DNA from: an uncultured Eubacteriales bacterium
GTDB taxonomy: Bacteria > Bacillota > Clostridia > Oscillospirales > Oscillospiraceae
Assembly (NCBI GenBank): GCA_900550585.1
Contig: URST01000088.1
Location: 1 to 7,706 of the forward strand
DNA length: 7,706 nt
Direction of reading: 5' to 3'
Below are positions 1-5,192 of this stretch, piece after piece. A model generated the notes under the pieces. It was not told the origin of the DNA, searched no databases, and saw nothing but the letters and a program-made list of their open reading frames with translations. The first letter of the stretch is position 1. Each line of letters opens with the position of its first letter. A program made the position numbers and the translations under genes.

Positions 1-366
1 GTGCTGAAGCGCATGGACCGCAAGGAGTTCTTCAAGCTCAGCCAGATCACCACCAAGCTGGACCTGGACCCGGAGGAGTTCCTCTACTGGCTGGGCCGCC
101 GGGAGCTGTACGCTGACGAGGAAGAGCAGGCCTGCGCCGCCATGATGGACCACGCCCTGCTGCGTCTGGCGGAGGAGGGACGGCTGGACGTGGTGGCCGC
201 CCTGCTCAGCGGCGACCAAAAGACCTTCGAGGCCCTGCGCTGCGAGGCTCCGGAGCTGGTCCACGCCCCTATGGCCACCTACGACTGGTACGCCCGGAAC
301 TATCTGGACCGGGACTACCCCATCCGTCTCATCATGCGCCTGAACGGCGTCAAATTCCCCCAATGA
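1..366 (+). CDS. Hypothetical protein, 121 aa, upstream of and coupled to ynbB (5' end uncertain)
   Basis: I do not recognise the family. The product is soluble and acidic, with no signal peptide or membrane segment. The first 35 residues (KLSQITTKLDLDPEEFLYWL) look helical and could be a small helix-turn-helix-like fold. The C-terminal third is aromatic-rich (YDWYARNYLDRDYP). The frame opens with GTG at base 1, and an ATG follows at 13. Because the window begins here, no ribosome site can be seen and this may be the C-terminal part of a longer gene. Codon use matches the neighbours (strong G/C third positions), which supports it as coding. Its TGA stop (364-366) overlaps the ribosome site of ynbB, so the two are almost certainly co-transcribed and probably translationally coupled. 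In many clostridia this position beside ynbB is held by hfq or miaA. This protein lacks the Sm motifs of Hfq and is not MiaA. Confidence 0.6.
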   Translation: MLKRMDRKEFFKLSQITTKLDLDPEEFLYWLGRRELYADEEEQACAAMMDHALLRLAEEGRLDVVAALLSGDQKTFEALRCEAPELVHAPMATYDWYARNYLDRDYPIRLIMRLNGVKFPQ

Positions 367-370
367 GGTA
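364..370 (+). promoter_or_regulatory. Ribosome binding site of ynbB overlapping the upstream stop codon
   Basis: The sequence TGAGGTA contains both the TGA stop of the 121-residue ORF and a GAGG Shine-Dalgarno core, about 8 nt before the ATG at 377. Overlap of this kind is typical of translational coupling, and it fixes the ynbB start. Confidence 0.6.
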
Positions 371-376
371 CACCGT

Positions 377-1651
377 ATGAACGAACAGTACAAAGCTCTC
401 GGCGTCAGCGACGCCGTGCTCACCTTCGGCGAGAAGGTCCTCGCCGGTCTGAAGGCCCGCTTCGCGGACATCGACGCCATTGCCGAGGCCAACCAGCTGA
501 AGGTCATCGCCGCCATGCAGAAGAACCGGCTGGCCGCCAACCACTTCAACCTCTCCTCCGGCTACGGCTACGACGACGAGGGCCGCGACAATCTGGAGCG
601 GGTCTATGCCGACTGCTTCGGCACCGAGGCGGCGCTGGTGCGCCCCCAGATCACCTGCGGCACCCACGCGCTGGCGCTGGCGCTGGGCGCCAACCTGCTG
701 CCCGGCGATGAGCTGCTCAGCCCCGTGGGCGGCCCCTACGACACGCTGGAGGAGGTCATCGGCATCCGCCCCTCCGCCGGCTCCCTCAAGGAGTACGGCG
801 TCTCCTACCGGCAGGTGGACCTGCTGCCCGGCGGTGCCTTCGACTATGACGGCATCCGCGCCGCCATCGGTCCCAAAACAAAGCTCATCACCATCCAGCG
901 CTCCAAGGGCTATGCCACCCGCCCCAGCTTCTCCGTGGACCAGATCGGCCAGCTCATCGCCTTCTGCAAACAGTGCAAGCCGGATGTCATCTGCATGGTG
1001 GACAACTGCTACGGCGAGTTCACCGAGCTGCGGGAGCCGTCCAACGTGGGCGCGGACATGATCGTAGGCAGTCTCATCAAGAACCCCGGCGGCGGTCTGG
1101 CCCCCACCGGCGGCTATGTCTGCGGCCGGGCCGATCTTATCGACCGCTGCGCCCGCCGTCTGTCCGCCCCCGGCCTGGGCCGGGAGGTAGGCGCCAATCT
1201 GGGCCTGCTGACCCAGCTGTATCAGGGCTTTTTCCTCTCCCCCACCGTGACGGCCTCCGCCGTGAAGGGTGCGGTATTCGCCGCCGCCTGCTATGAAAAG
1301 CTGGGCTTCCGCGTGGTACCCGCCGCCGACGAGACCCGCCACGACATCATTCAGGCCGTGGAGCTGGGCAGCCGGGAGGGCATGGTGGCCTTCTGCAAGG
1401 GCATCCAGTCCGCCGCCCCGGTAGACAGCTACGTGACCCCGGAGCCTTGGGCCATGCCCGGCTACGACAGCGAGGTCATCATGGCCGCCGGCGCCTTCGT
1501 GCAGGGCAGCTCCATCGAGCTTTCCGCCGACGGCCCCATCCGCCCGCCCTACGCCGTGTACTTCCAGGGCGGCCTGACGTGGTATCACGCCAAGCTGGGC
1601 ATCCTGATGAGCCTGCAGAAGATGCTGGAGGCCGGTCTCATCTCACTCTAA
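377..1651 (+). CDS. ynbB: Methionine gamma-lyase family / aluminium resistance-type PLP protein (YnbB-like)
   Basis: This is a 424-residue cytosolic fold-type I PLP enzyme of the Met_gamma_lyase family (B. subtilis YnbB), at about the usual family length. Landmarks are the phosphate-side motif RPQITCGTHALALAL (about residues 89-103), the cofactor-binding VDNCYGEFTE, in which D209 should contact the pyridine nitrogen, and SLIKNPGGG, in which K235 should form the Schiff base. A glycine-rich stretch (GGGLAPTGGYVCGR) follows directly. By homology it would cleave C-S bonds of sulfur amino acids, but the natural substrate of this subfamily is not settled as far as I know, and the name 'aluminium resistance protein' reflects an old phenotype. 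The start is well supported by GAGGT 7 nt upstream, and no competing in-frame start has a better site. It lies 10 bp after the 121-residue ORF. No clear terminator follows, so read-through into the transporter gene is possible. Confidence 0.93.
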   Translation: MNEQYKALGVSDAVLTFGEKVLAGLKARFADIDAIAEANQLKVIAAMQKNRLAANHFNLSSGYGYDDEGRDNLERVYADCFGTEAALVRPQITCGTHALALALGANLLPGDELLSPVGGPYDTLEEVIGIRPSAGSLKEYGVSYRQVDLLPGGAFDYDGIRAAIGPKTKLITIQRSKGYATRPSFSVDQIGQLIAFCKQCKPDVICMVDNCYGEFTELREPSNVGADMIVGSLIKNPGGGLAPTGGYVCGRADLIDRCARRLSAPGLGREVGANLGLLTQLYQGFFLSPTVTASAVKGAVFAAACYEKLGFRVVPAADETRHDIIQAVELGSREGMVAFCKGIQSAAPVDSYVTPEPWAMPGYDSEVIMAAGAFVQGSSIELSADGPIRPPYAVYFQGGLTWYHAKLGILMSLQKMLEAGLISL

Positions 1652-1753
1652 TTATGTAAACTTGCAGAGGTATCTATGCTTCTCCCTAACCACCCTTTTC
1701 GACGGCGTCCGCCACCCGCTGTATTCTCCCGAAATATAAATCTTATGTAAACT
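1652..1753 (+). repeat. Pair of 11-bp direct repeats flanking the ynbB-transporter gap
   Basis: TTATGTAAACT occurs at 1652-1662, immediately after the ynbB stop codon, and again at 1743-1753, immediately before the Shine-Dalgarno site of the transporter gene. The copies are 91 bp apart, enclose 80 bp, and are identical. No terminal inverted repeats are visible in the enclosed DNA. They could be a paired binding site, a trace of a small duplication, or chance. Confidence 0.6.
1699..1727 (+). promoter_or_regulatory. Weak candidate sigma-A promoter for the DMT transporter
   Basis: TCGACG (1699-1704) and TATTCT (1722-1727) each match the -35 and -10 consensus at four of six positions and are 17 bp apart. 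A start near 1734 would give a short leader to the ATG at 1769. The match is modest, and the gene may instead be transcribed from upstream of ynbB. Confidence 0.22.
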
Positions 1754-1768
1754 AAAAAGGAGAATATT

Positions 1769-2677
1769 ATGTGGTTTTGGTTTTCCCTCATCGCTCTGAT
1801 CTGCTGGAGCGGCTCTGACCTGTTCAGCAAGATCGGCTGTCAGGACGCGGACGATAAGTACAGCCATCTCAAGATGGTCATGGCCGTGGGCCTTGTGATG
1901 GGCCTCCACGCAGCCTACGAAATTTTCATCAACGGCACGGAGATCAACGGCAGCATCATCCTCACCTACCTGCCGGTGTCCCTGCTGTACATCAGCTCCA
2001 TGACCATCGGCTACATCGGCCTCAGGTACATCGAGCTGTCCATCTCCTCTCCCATCTGCAACTCCTCCGGCGCGCTGGTGGCGGTGCTGGCGCTGGCCAC
2101 CGGCGGTCTAGGCGATCTGGTACCCGCCCAGCTGGTCGCCACGGCGCTGGTCTGCGTGGGCGTCATCGGCCTCGGCATCGTGGAGGCCCGGGAGGACGAC
2201 GACCTCCGGGCCGCCCGGCAGGAGGCCAGCAACCATCGCTACGCCAAGTCCGTGCTGGCGCTGGCGCTGCCGGTGGTCTACTGTCTGCTGGACGCGCTGG
2301 GTACCTTCGCCGACAGCCGCGTGCTGGAGACGCTGAACGAGGACAGCGCCAACTGCGCCTATGAGCTGACGTTCCTGCTGGCTGCCATCGTGTGCTTCAT
2401 CTATGTGGTGCTCATCAAAAAGAGTAAGCTCGTCCCCAAGCGGGAGGGTCCCAAGTACGTGGGCGCCATCTGCGAGACAGCCGGTCAGTTCGCCTACATC
2501 TACGCGCTGGCGGACACGGCCCATGTGGCGCTGGCCGCCCCCATCATCTCCGCCTACTGCGTGGCCTCCGTGCTGTGGAGCCGCCTGTTCCTCAAGGAGA
2601 AGCTGAGCTGGAAGCACTACGCCATGATCGCGCTGGTGGTGGCCGGCATCGTCATCCTCGGCCTGTACGACGCATAA
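1769..2677 (+). CDS. EamA/DMT-superfamily transporter, ten membrane helices
   Basis: This is a 302-residue integral inner-membrane protein with the layout of the drug/metabolite transporter superfamily, two five-helix EamA repeats. Hydrophobic segments lie near residues 2-20, 35-53, 63-84, 93-110, 115-137, 160-180, 196-217, 230-248, 252-275 and 281-300. A charged loop (about 138-158, EAREDDDLRAARQEASNH) separates the halves. The C-terminal signature, KEKLSWKHYAMIALVVAGIV, is the classic end of EamA permeases. The start is set by AGGAGA at 1758-1763, 5 nt before the ATG. Substrate cannot be read from sequence; relatives move amino acids, nucleotide sugars or other metabolites. Its place behind ynbB might suggest export of a sulfur amino acid product, but that is inference from adjacency only. 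It ends 23 bp before the first of two hairpins shared with convergent pfkA. Confidence 0.9.
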   Translation: MWFWFSLIALICWSGSDLFSKIGCQDADDKYSHLKMVMAVGLVMGLHAAYEIFINGTEINGSIILTYLPVSLLYISSMTIGYIGLRYIELSISSPICNSSGALVAVLALATGGLGDLVPAQLVATALVCVGVIGLGIVEAREDDDLRAARQEASNHRYAKSVLALALPVVYCLLDALGTFADSRVLETLNEDSANCAYELTFLLAAIVCFIYVVLIKKSKLVPKREGPKYVGAICETAGQFAYIYALADTAHVALAAPIISAYCVASVLWSRLFLKEKLSWKHYAMIALVVAGIVILGLYDA

Positions 2678-2700
2678 AACGCCCCTCCGGCCAGACCGAC

Positions 2701-2729
2701 AGCAGTCCCCGGCTCCGCCGGGGGCTGCT
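2701..2729 (+). terminator. GC-rich stem-loop after the transporter gene
   Basis: AGCAGTCCCCGG (2701-2712) pairs with 2718-2729 through 12 positions including one G-U pair, with a 5-nt loop (CTCCG). The tail (TTCTGTATG) is only weakly T-rich, so on its own it is a modest terminator. It probably acts together with the hairpin that follows. Confidence 0.6.
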
Positions 2730-2740
2730 TCTGTATGCGA

Positions 2741-2772
2741 AAAGAGGAGACGCTCGGCGTCTCCTCTCTTTT
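2741..2772. terminator. Bidirectional intrinsic terminator between the transporter gene and pfkA
   Basis: AGAGGAGACGC (2743-2753) and GCGTCTCCTCT (2757-2767) form an 11-bp perfect stem with a 3-nt TCG loop (or a 9-bp stem with a slightly larger loop). It is followed by CTTTTA on the plus strand and TTT on the minus strand. It lies between two converging genes and ends 10 bp from the pfkA stop, so it can serve both. Confidence 0.8.
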
Positions 2773-2782
2773 ATGTCCGTTC

Positions 2783-3760
2783 TTACCGTCCGGTCATGAC
2801 GGTCATGACCTCCAGTTCCTCCGGGTTCAGGGTCTTTTTCATGGCAAGGCCCTCGTCGATGTCCACATTGACGATCTGCTCGCCGCTGGCACAGATGATG
2901 CGGTTGGTCTGGCCCTCCGCCAGCAGCTGCACCGCCTCGTAGCCCATGCGGGTGGCCATAACACGGTCCTTGGCGCTGGCGTTGCCGCCCCGCTGGATGT
3001 GGCCCAGGATGGTGACGCGGGGATCCAGCCCCAGCTTCTCCCGGATCTCCTCGCCCACAGCGATGCCGCTGGCCGCGCCCTCGGCCACCACGATCATAAA
3101 GTTGGTCTTGCCGCTGAGCCGCGCCCGGCGGATCTTCTCGGCCACATGCAGGTCGAAGTCATACTCCCGCTCCGGCACCAGCACTGCCGTGGCGCCCACG
3201 GCCACACCCACATACAGCGCCAGATACCCGGCCCGGTGGCCCATGACCTCCACCACGGAGCAGCGCTCGTGGGACTGCATGGTGTCCCGTAGCCGGTCGA
3301 TGCACTCCACCGCCGTGTTGGCGGCGGTATCAAAGCCGATGGTGTAGTCGGTGCAAACGATGTCGTTGTCTATGGTGCCGGGGATACCCACCACGGAGAT
3401 GCCGAATTTGGACAGATCCTGCGCGCCCCGGAACGTGCCGTCGCCGCCGATGGCCACCAGGCCGTCCAGCCCCAGCAGCTTGCAGGTGTTGGCCGCCTTC
3501 TGCTGGCCCTCCTTGGTGCGGAACTCGTCGCACCGGGCGCTGTACAGAATGGTACCGCCCCGGTTGATGATGCGGCTGACGCTGGAATTGTCCATCTCCA
3601 TAAAGTCACCGGCGATCAGGCCGGCATAGCCCCGGCGGATGCCCACGCACTCGATGCCCCGGGCCAACGCACTGCGCACCACTGCGCGGATGCAGGCGTT
3701 CATGCCCGGCGCGTCGCCGCCGCTGGTCAGTACGCCGATACGCTTGACTGCATTGTTCAT
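2783..3760 (-). CDS. pfkA: ATP-dependent 6-phosphofructokinase
   Basis: This is a 325-residue cytosolic enzyme that phosphorylates fructose 6-phosphate to fructose 1,6-bisphosphate in glycolysis, at the normal bacterial PfkA length (about 320). The N-terminal LTSGGDAPGMNACIRAVVR is present. GGDGTF carries G108 and IPGTIDNDI carries G128; these two positions (104 and 124 in E. coli numbering) mark ATP rather than pyrophosphate use. D131 is the predicted catalytic base, and R76, R166, E227, R248, H254 and R257 (in HIQRGG) match substrate-binding residues. R25 and R29 match the effector-site arginines, so ADP/PEP-type allosteric control is likely. The usual MGR(x)xG segment reads MGHRAG here (M173-G178). 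The start ATG (3758-3760) follows an AGAGG site. The gene has its own promoter at 3830-3858 and a leader of about 60 nt. Confidence 0.97.
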   Translation of the reverse strand: MNNAVKRIGVLTSGGDAPGMNACIRAVVRSALARGIECVGIRRGYAGLIAGDFMEMDNSSVSRIINRGGTILYSARCDEFRTKEGQQKAANTCKLLGLDGLVAIGGDGTFRGAQDLSKFGISVVGIPGTIDNDIVCTDYTIGFDTAANTAVECIDRLRDTMQSHERCSVVEVMGHRAGYLALYVGVAVGATAVLVPEREYDFDLHVAEKIRRARLSGKTNFMIVVAEGAASGIAVGEEIREKLGLDPRVTILGHIQRGGNASAKDRVMATRMGYEAVQLLAEGQTNRIICASGEQIVNVDIDEGLAMKKTLNPEELEVMTVMTGR

Positions 3761-3829
3761 AAGTCCTCTACCTCTTTCCTCCGGCGGCGCGTCCCGCAGG
3801 CCTGCGCCCCCATGGTTTCTTCACGCCAT

Positions 3830-3858
3830 ATTGTACCATACGTTCGGTCTGTTTGCAA
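3830..3858 (-). promoter_or_regulatory. Sigma-A promoter of pfkA
   Basis: Read on the minus strand, TTGCAA (3853-3858) and TACAAT (3830-3835) are separated by exactly 17 bp. The predicted start near 3823 leaves a leader of about 62 nt before the pfkA ATG. Confidence 0.75.
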
Positions 3859-3879
3859 CAAGCATTTGCGAAAACTTCT

Positions 3880-3908
3880 TGGACAAACCCGCATTTTTGT
3901 GGTATGCT
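3880..3908 (+). promoter_or_regulatory. Extended -10 sigma-A promoter of the 86-residue gene
   Basis: TGGACA (3880-3885) and TATGCT (3903-3908) are 17 bp apart, and TGG just before the -10 supplies an extended -10 element. The start would fall near 3915. It is back to back with the pfkA promoter, the two -35 boxes lying about 21 bp apart. Its TTTTTGTGG block is shared with the promoter at 7002-7030. Confidence 0.65.
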
Positions 3909-3910
3909 GT

Positions 3911-3931
3911 TGCCGGAAGCGGACTCCGGCA
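3911..3931 (+). other. Small inverted repeat at the transcript start of the 86-residue gene
   Basis: TGCCGGA (3911-3917) and TCCGGCA (3925-3931) form a 7-bp perfect stem with a 7-nt loop, near or at the predicted 5' end of the mRNA. It could stabilise the transcript or be a small operator. Chance is also plausible in GC-rich DNA. Confidence 0.35.
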
Positions 3932-3979
3932 TCCCCGCCTTCCCGCTCCCGCTTATCTTTCCGGAAAGGATGAGTCTCC

Positions 3980-4240
3980 ATGCACCCTCAGTTTGCCGAA
4001 TTTACGCCCCGCTGGTTCAAGCGGGCCTTTGTCTACACCGGCTCCATCGGTGAGTTCCGCTACCGCTTCAAGACCGACAAGGACGCCGGGCTGCTCCACG
4101 CCGCCGTCTACTCCCAGCTGTGCTACGAGCTGGCCCGGGACATCGAGGAGCAGGACTTTCCCTGGGACGACGACGGCGTGAAGCAGCTGCAAAGCTGGCT
4201 CCAGAGCCGCTACGAGGCCTATTGCGCCGCCAATCCCTGA
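3980..4240 (+). CDS. Conserved-looking small hypothetical protein, 86 aa
   Basis: I do not recognise a named family. The product is a soluble, mixed-charge, aromatic-rich protein, with no signal peptide, membrane helix or metal-binding cysteine pattern. It runs from an N-terminal TPRWFKRAFVYTGSIGEFRY region, perhaps beta-strands, into two likely helices (about residues 38-56, LLHAAVYSQLCYELARDIEE, and 65-82, GVKQLQSWLQSRYEAYCA). The start is well fixed: an in-frame TGA stands at 3971-3973, AAGGA lies 9 nt upstream of the ATG, and a good promoter sits at 3880-3908. Codon use is like the neighbours. It is monocistronic, divergent from pfkA, and closed by the hairpin at 4261-4296. Divergence from pfkA might hint at shared control, but nothing in the protein shows a DNA-binding domain. 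Confidence 0.82.
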   Translation: MHPQFAEFTPRWFKRAFVYTGSIGEFRYRFKTDKDAGLLHAAVYSQLCYELARDIEEQDFPWDDDGVKQLQSWLQSRYEAYCAANP

Positions 4241-4260
4241 CGGACGCCTTATAAAATATG

Positions 4261-4296
4261 AAAACCGGACGCAGACAAGAGTCTGCGTCCGGTTTT
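4261..4296. terminator. Strong bidirectional intrinsic terminator
   Basis: AAAACCGGACGCAGAC (4261-4276) and its exact complement (4281-4296) form a 16-bp perfect stem with an AAGA loop. The A and T runs at the stem base give a T-tract in both directions. It sits 20 bp after the 86-residue gene and 5 bp from the stop of the convergent iron-sulfur gene, so it serves both. Confidence 0.92.
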
Positions 4297-4301
4297 ATGC
4301 T

Positions 4302-4997
4302 TTACTCCGCCAGTGTCCCGTCGATGTTGACCACCTGCACCGTCAGGGGGATGTCCTTCTCGCAGGCGGTCAGCGCCGTTTTCACCGCGTGCTCCAGCCC
4401 GCCGCAGCAGGGCACCTCCATCCGCAGCAGCGTCACGGAGCGGATATCGTTCTCCCGGAGGATGGCGGTGAGCTTCTCGCTGTAATCCACCATATCCAGC
4501 TTGGGACAGCCAATGAGCAGCGTCCGCCCCGCCAGGAACCGGCGGTGGAATTCGCCGTAGGTATAGGCGGTGCAGTCGGCGGCGATCAGCAGGTGGCGGC
4601 CCGCGAAGGCGGGGCCGTTCACCGGCGCCAGCCTGATCTGCACCGGCCAGTTGGTGAGCTGGCCGGTCACAGCCTCGCCCGCTGCCGCCGGGGCCTTTGC
4701 CGCCATCTGGCGGATGCGGCTGCCGGGACAGCCGGTGTGTCCGGCGCCTGCTGCGGCTCTGGCGGCCTGGGACGCCTTCACCGCCGCCTCGTCGTAGGCC
4801 GGGGCCTCCCGCTCCTCAAAGGTGATGGCGCCGGTGGGACAGGACGGCAGACAGTCGCCCAGCCCGTCGCAGTAATGCTCCCGCATCAGCTTTGCTTTGC
4901 CGTTCACCAGATCAATGGCGCCCTCGTGGCAAGCGTGGACACAGCGGCCGCAGCCATTGCACTTTTCCTCGTCGATATGAATGATCTTTCGGATCAT
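4302..4997 (-). CDS. Two-domain 4Fe-4S iron-sulfur protein of anaerobes (hcp-associated type)
   Basis: This 231-residue cytosolic protein has an N-terminal ferredoxin domain and a C-terminal domain I know only from uncharacterised proteins of anaerobes, often encoded near hcp. The first cluster motif is canonical (C13, C16, C19, C23 in CNGCGRCVHAC). The second is unusual: C43, C49 and C53 in HYCDGLGDCLPSC, with L46 where a middle cysteine normally stands. After ITFEEREAPAYDE comes a variable Ala-rich linker (70-110), a GCPGSRIR motif (C90), then LTNWPVQIRLAPVN and LLIAADCTAYTYGEFH (C142), IGCPKLD (C164) and MEVPCCGG (C197, C198). A role in redox or nitrosative stress electron transfer is inference; no reaction is established to my knowledge. 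An ATG lies 78 bp further upstream in frame, but AGGAGGG (5003-5009) sits 5 nt before the ATG at 4995-4997, which is the start used here. No hcp gene lies in this window. Confidence 0.88.
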   Translation of the reverse strand: MIRKIIHIDEEKCNGCGRCVHACHEGAIDLVNGKAKLMREHYCDGLGDCLPSCPTGAITFEEREAPAYDEAAVKASQAARAAAGAGHTGCPGSRIRQMAAKAPAAAGEAVTGQLTNWPVQIRLAPVNGPAFAGRHLLIAADCTAYTYGEFHRRFLAGRTLLIGCPKLDMVDYSEKLTAILRENDIRSVTLLRMEVPCCGGLEHAVKTALTACEKDIPLTVQVVNIDGTLAE

Positions 4998-5002
4998 GTG
5001 AT

Positions 5003-5009
5003 CCCTCCT
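5003..5009 (-). promoter_or_regulatory. Ribosome binding site fixing the start of the iron-sulfur gene
   Basis: On the minus strand AGGAGGG lies 5 nt before the ATG at 4997. It rules out the longer in-frame reading from 5075, whose first 26 residues would cover the promoter and operator. Confidence 0.85.
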
Positions 5010-5027
5010 GTTCTGTTTGACAGCGCC

Positions 5028-5033
5028 AGTATA
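5028..5033 (-). promoter_or_regulatory. -10 box of the iron-sulfur gene, without a good -35
   Basis: TATACT on the minus strand matches the -10 consensus at five of six positions. The hexamer 17 bp upstream (CAGAGC, 5051-5056) does not resemble TTGACA, and a palindrome overlaps this position. This is the pattern of an activator-dependent promoter. The predicted start is near 5021, giving a leader of about 24 nt. Confidence 0.5.
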
Positions 5034-5054
5034 CCGCACCGCCGCCTGTCGCTC

Positions 5055-5070
5055 TGTTGCATTTGCGACA
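5055..5070 (-). promoter_or_regulatory. Candidate operator (Crp/Fnr-like or Rex-like) of the iron-sulfur gene
   Basis: TGTTGCATTTGCGACA is a 16-bp palindrome with one mismatched pair: half-sites TGTTGC and GCGACA around four bases. Its centre (5062.5) lies about 41.5 bp upstream of the predicted start, the class II activator position of Crp/Fnr proteins. A second half-site, TGTCGC (5047-5052), pairs perfectly with the same GCGACA at a wider spacing. The TTGT..ACA outline also resembles an 18-bp Rex site. Which regulator, if any, binds is unknown. Confidence 0.4.
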
Positions 5071-5107
5071 ATCACAGCCGGGAGTTTCTGGCAGTTTTTA
5101 CGCCGGA

Positions 5108-5160
5108 AAAAATTTCATGATATGCTTCATGTTGAACTACATCATGAAGCATATCATGAA
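5108..5160 (-). terminator. 18-bp perfect inverted repeat with T-tract; probable trkH terminator
   Basis: TTCATGATATGCTTCATG (5114-5131) and its exact complement (5143-5160) form an 18-bp perfect stem with an 11-nt loop. On the minus strand, 32 bp after the trkH stop, the stem is followed by A then six T, as in an intrinsic terminator. The stem is AT-rich and the loop large, unlike the tight GC-rich hairpins elsewhere in this window. Each arm holds TTCATG (or CATGAA) twice, 12 bp apart, giving four half-sites, so a protein-binding role upstream of the iron-sulfur gene is an alternative or extra function. Confidence 0.65.
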
Positions 5161-5192
5161 TTTGTTATTTCAGGTCCGGAAATTCTTTGCGG

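Noticed and set aside
350..1588. 412-codon open frame on the minus strand opposite ynbB
   Set aside because: It mirrors a well-recognised PLP enzyme. The translation is a low-complexity Gly/Ala/His/Gln mixture typical of antisense frames in GC-rich genes, and it has no ribosome site or promoter.
1652..1768. Mobile element or MITE bracketed by the TTATGTAAACT repeats
   Set aside because: The 80-bp interior has no terminal inverted repeats and no similarity to a known element, and an 11-bp direct repeat alone is not enough.
2735..3292. 185-codon plus-strand frame opposite pfkA, and similar short frames inside other genes
   Set aside because: They lie wholly antisense or out of frame within confidently identified genes and show no recognisable domains or start signals.
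4998..5075. N-terminal 26-residue extension of the iron-sulfur protein
   Set aside because: The extension would cover the -10 box and the operator, and homologous proteins as I know them begin near the IIHIDEEKC segment. A strong AGGAGGG precedes the shorter start.
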